Source: Kosakonia sacchari SP1 (GTDB lineage: Bacteria > Pseudomonadota > Gammaproteobacteria > Enterobacterales > Enterobacteriaceae). Taken from it: a DNA stretch of 64,000 nucleotides. Each line of letters begins with the position of its first letter. Position 1 is the first letter of the stretch. Where the stretch lies: assembly GCF_000300455.3 (NCBI RefSeq), contig NZ_CP007215.2, forward strand, positions 2,046,001 to 2,110,000. The letters are read 5' to 3'. The translations under genes were made by a program, and so were the position numbers. This document shows positions 61,357 through 64,000 of the stretch, piece after piece. The notes beneath the pieces were generated by a model. The model ran no database searches and had not been told where the DNA came from. It saw only the letters and a program-made list of their open reading frames with translations.

Positions 61357-64000
<2,644 letters not shown>

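Overview
The window looks like a chromosomal segment of a gamma-proteobacterium of the order Enterobacterales, closest in style to Kosakonia, Enterobacter or Klebsiella. The evidence is close protein resemblance to E. coli DcuS/DcuR, FumA, Mqo, YciEFG and KatG, a Klebsiella-type NADH:fumarate reductase with its ApbE partner, and GC-rich coding with Shine-Dalgarno starts. The species cannot be settled from sequence alone. No tRNA, rRNA, CRISPR array or intact insertion sequence was seen.

Region 1 (1-15.2 kb) is the distal half of a type VI secretion (T6SS) locus. It starts with the last codons of hcp and a terminator. A muramidase effector gene follows, with two exported LprI-type proteins as likely immunity factors. 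Next comes a tightly packed operon: FHA protein (tagH), PP2C phosphatase (pppA), an exported unknown, tagJ, tssE, tssF and tssG. clpV (tssH) and a transmembrane Ser/Thr kinase (ppkA) complete it. TagH, PppA and PpkA form a threonine-phosphorylation control circuit. tssA, B, C, J, K, L and M are not in the window.

Region 2 (15.2-30.3 kb) is a variable T6SS effector island. A strong terminator separates it from ppkA. It begins with a short Eag-type (DUF1795) chaperone gene and vgrG, whose last ~120 codons become AT-rich. Then come eight related small membrane proteins, one of them a fragment and one needing a -1 frameshift. A DUF2169/pentapeptide/DUF3540/PAAR-like (DUF4150) module follows, then a vgrG 5' fragment and a run of small, mostly exported proteins that resemble orphan immunity genes.

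Region 3 (30.3-43.4 kb) is a C4-dicarboxylate and anaerobic fumarate module: class I fumarase and a DASS-family transporter on the minus strand, and divergently an OYE-FMN_bind-FAD fumarate reductase with apbE. dcuSR follows. A perfect FNR box sits midway between the divergent units with plausible -10 elements on both sides. After this come a MurQ-like protein without its catalytic glutamates and mqo.

Region 4 (43.4-64 kb) is mixed metabolism and stress. It holds an AcoR-like sigma-54 activator driving an aldehyde/alcohol dehydrogenase pair, a MerR/hydrolase divergent pair, a second GAPDH, a GlxA-type regulator and yciGFE. It also holds an operon joining a ForC-like formate dehydrogenase, a DUF1641 (ForE-like) protein and a cytochrome bd-type oxidase; the dehydrogenase carries an exact 87-bp in-frame tandem duplication. 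The window ends with a TetR/Rid divergent pair and katG.
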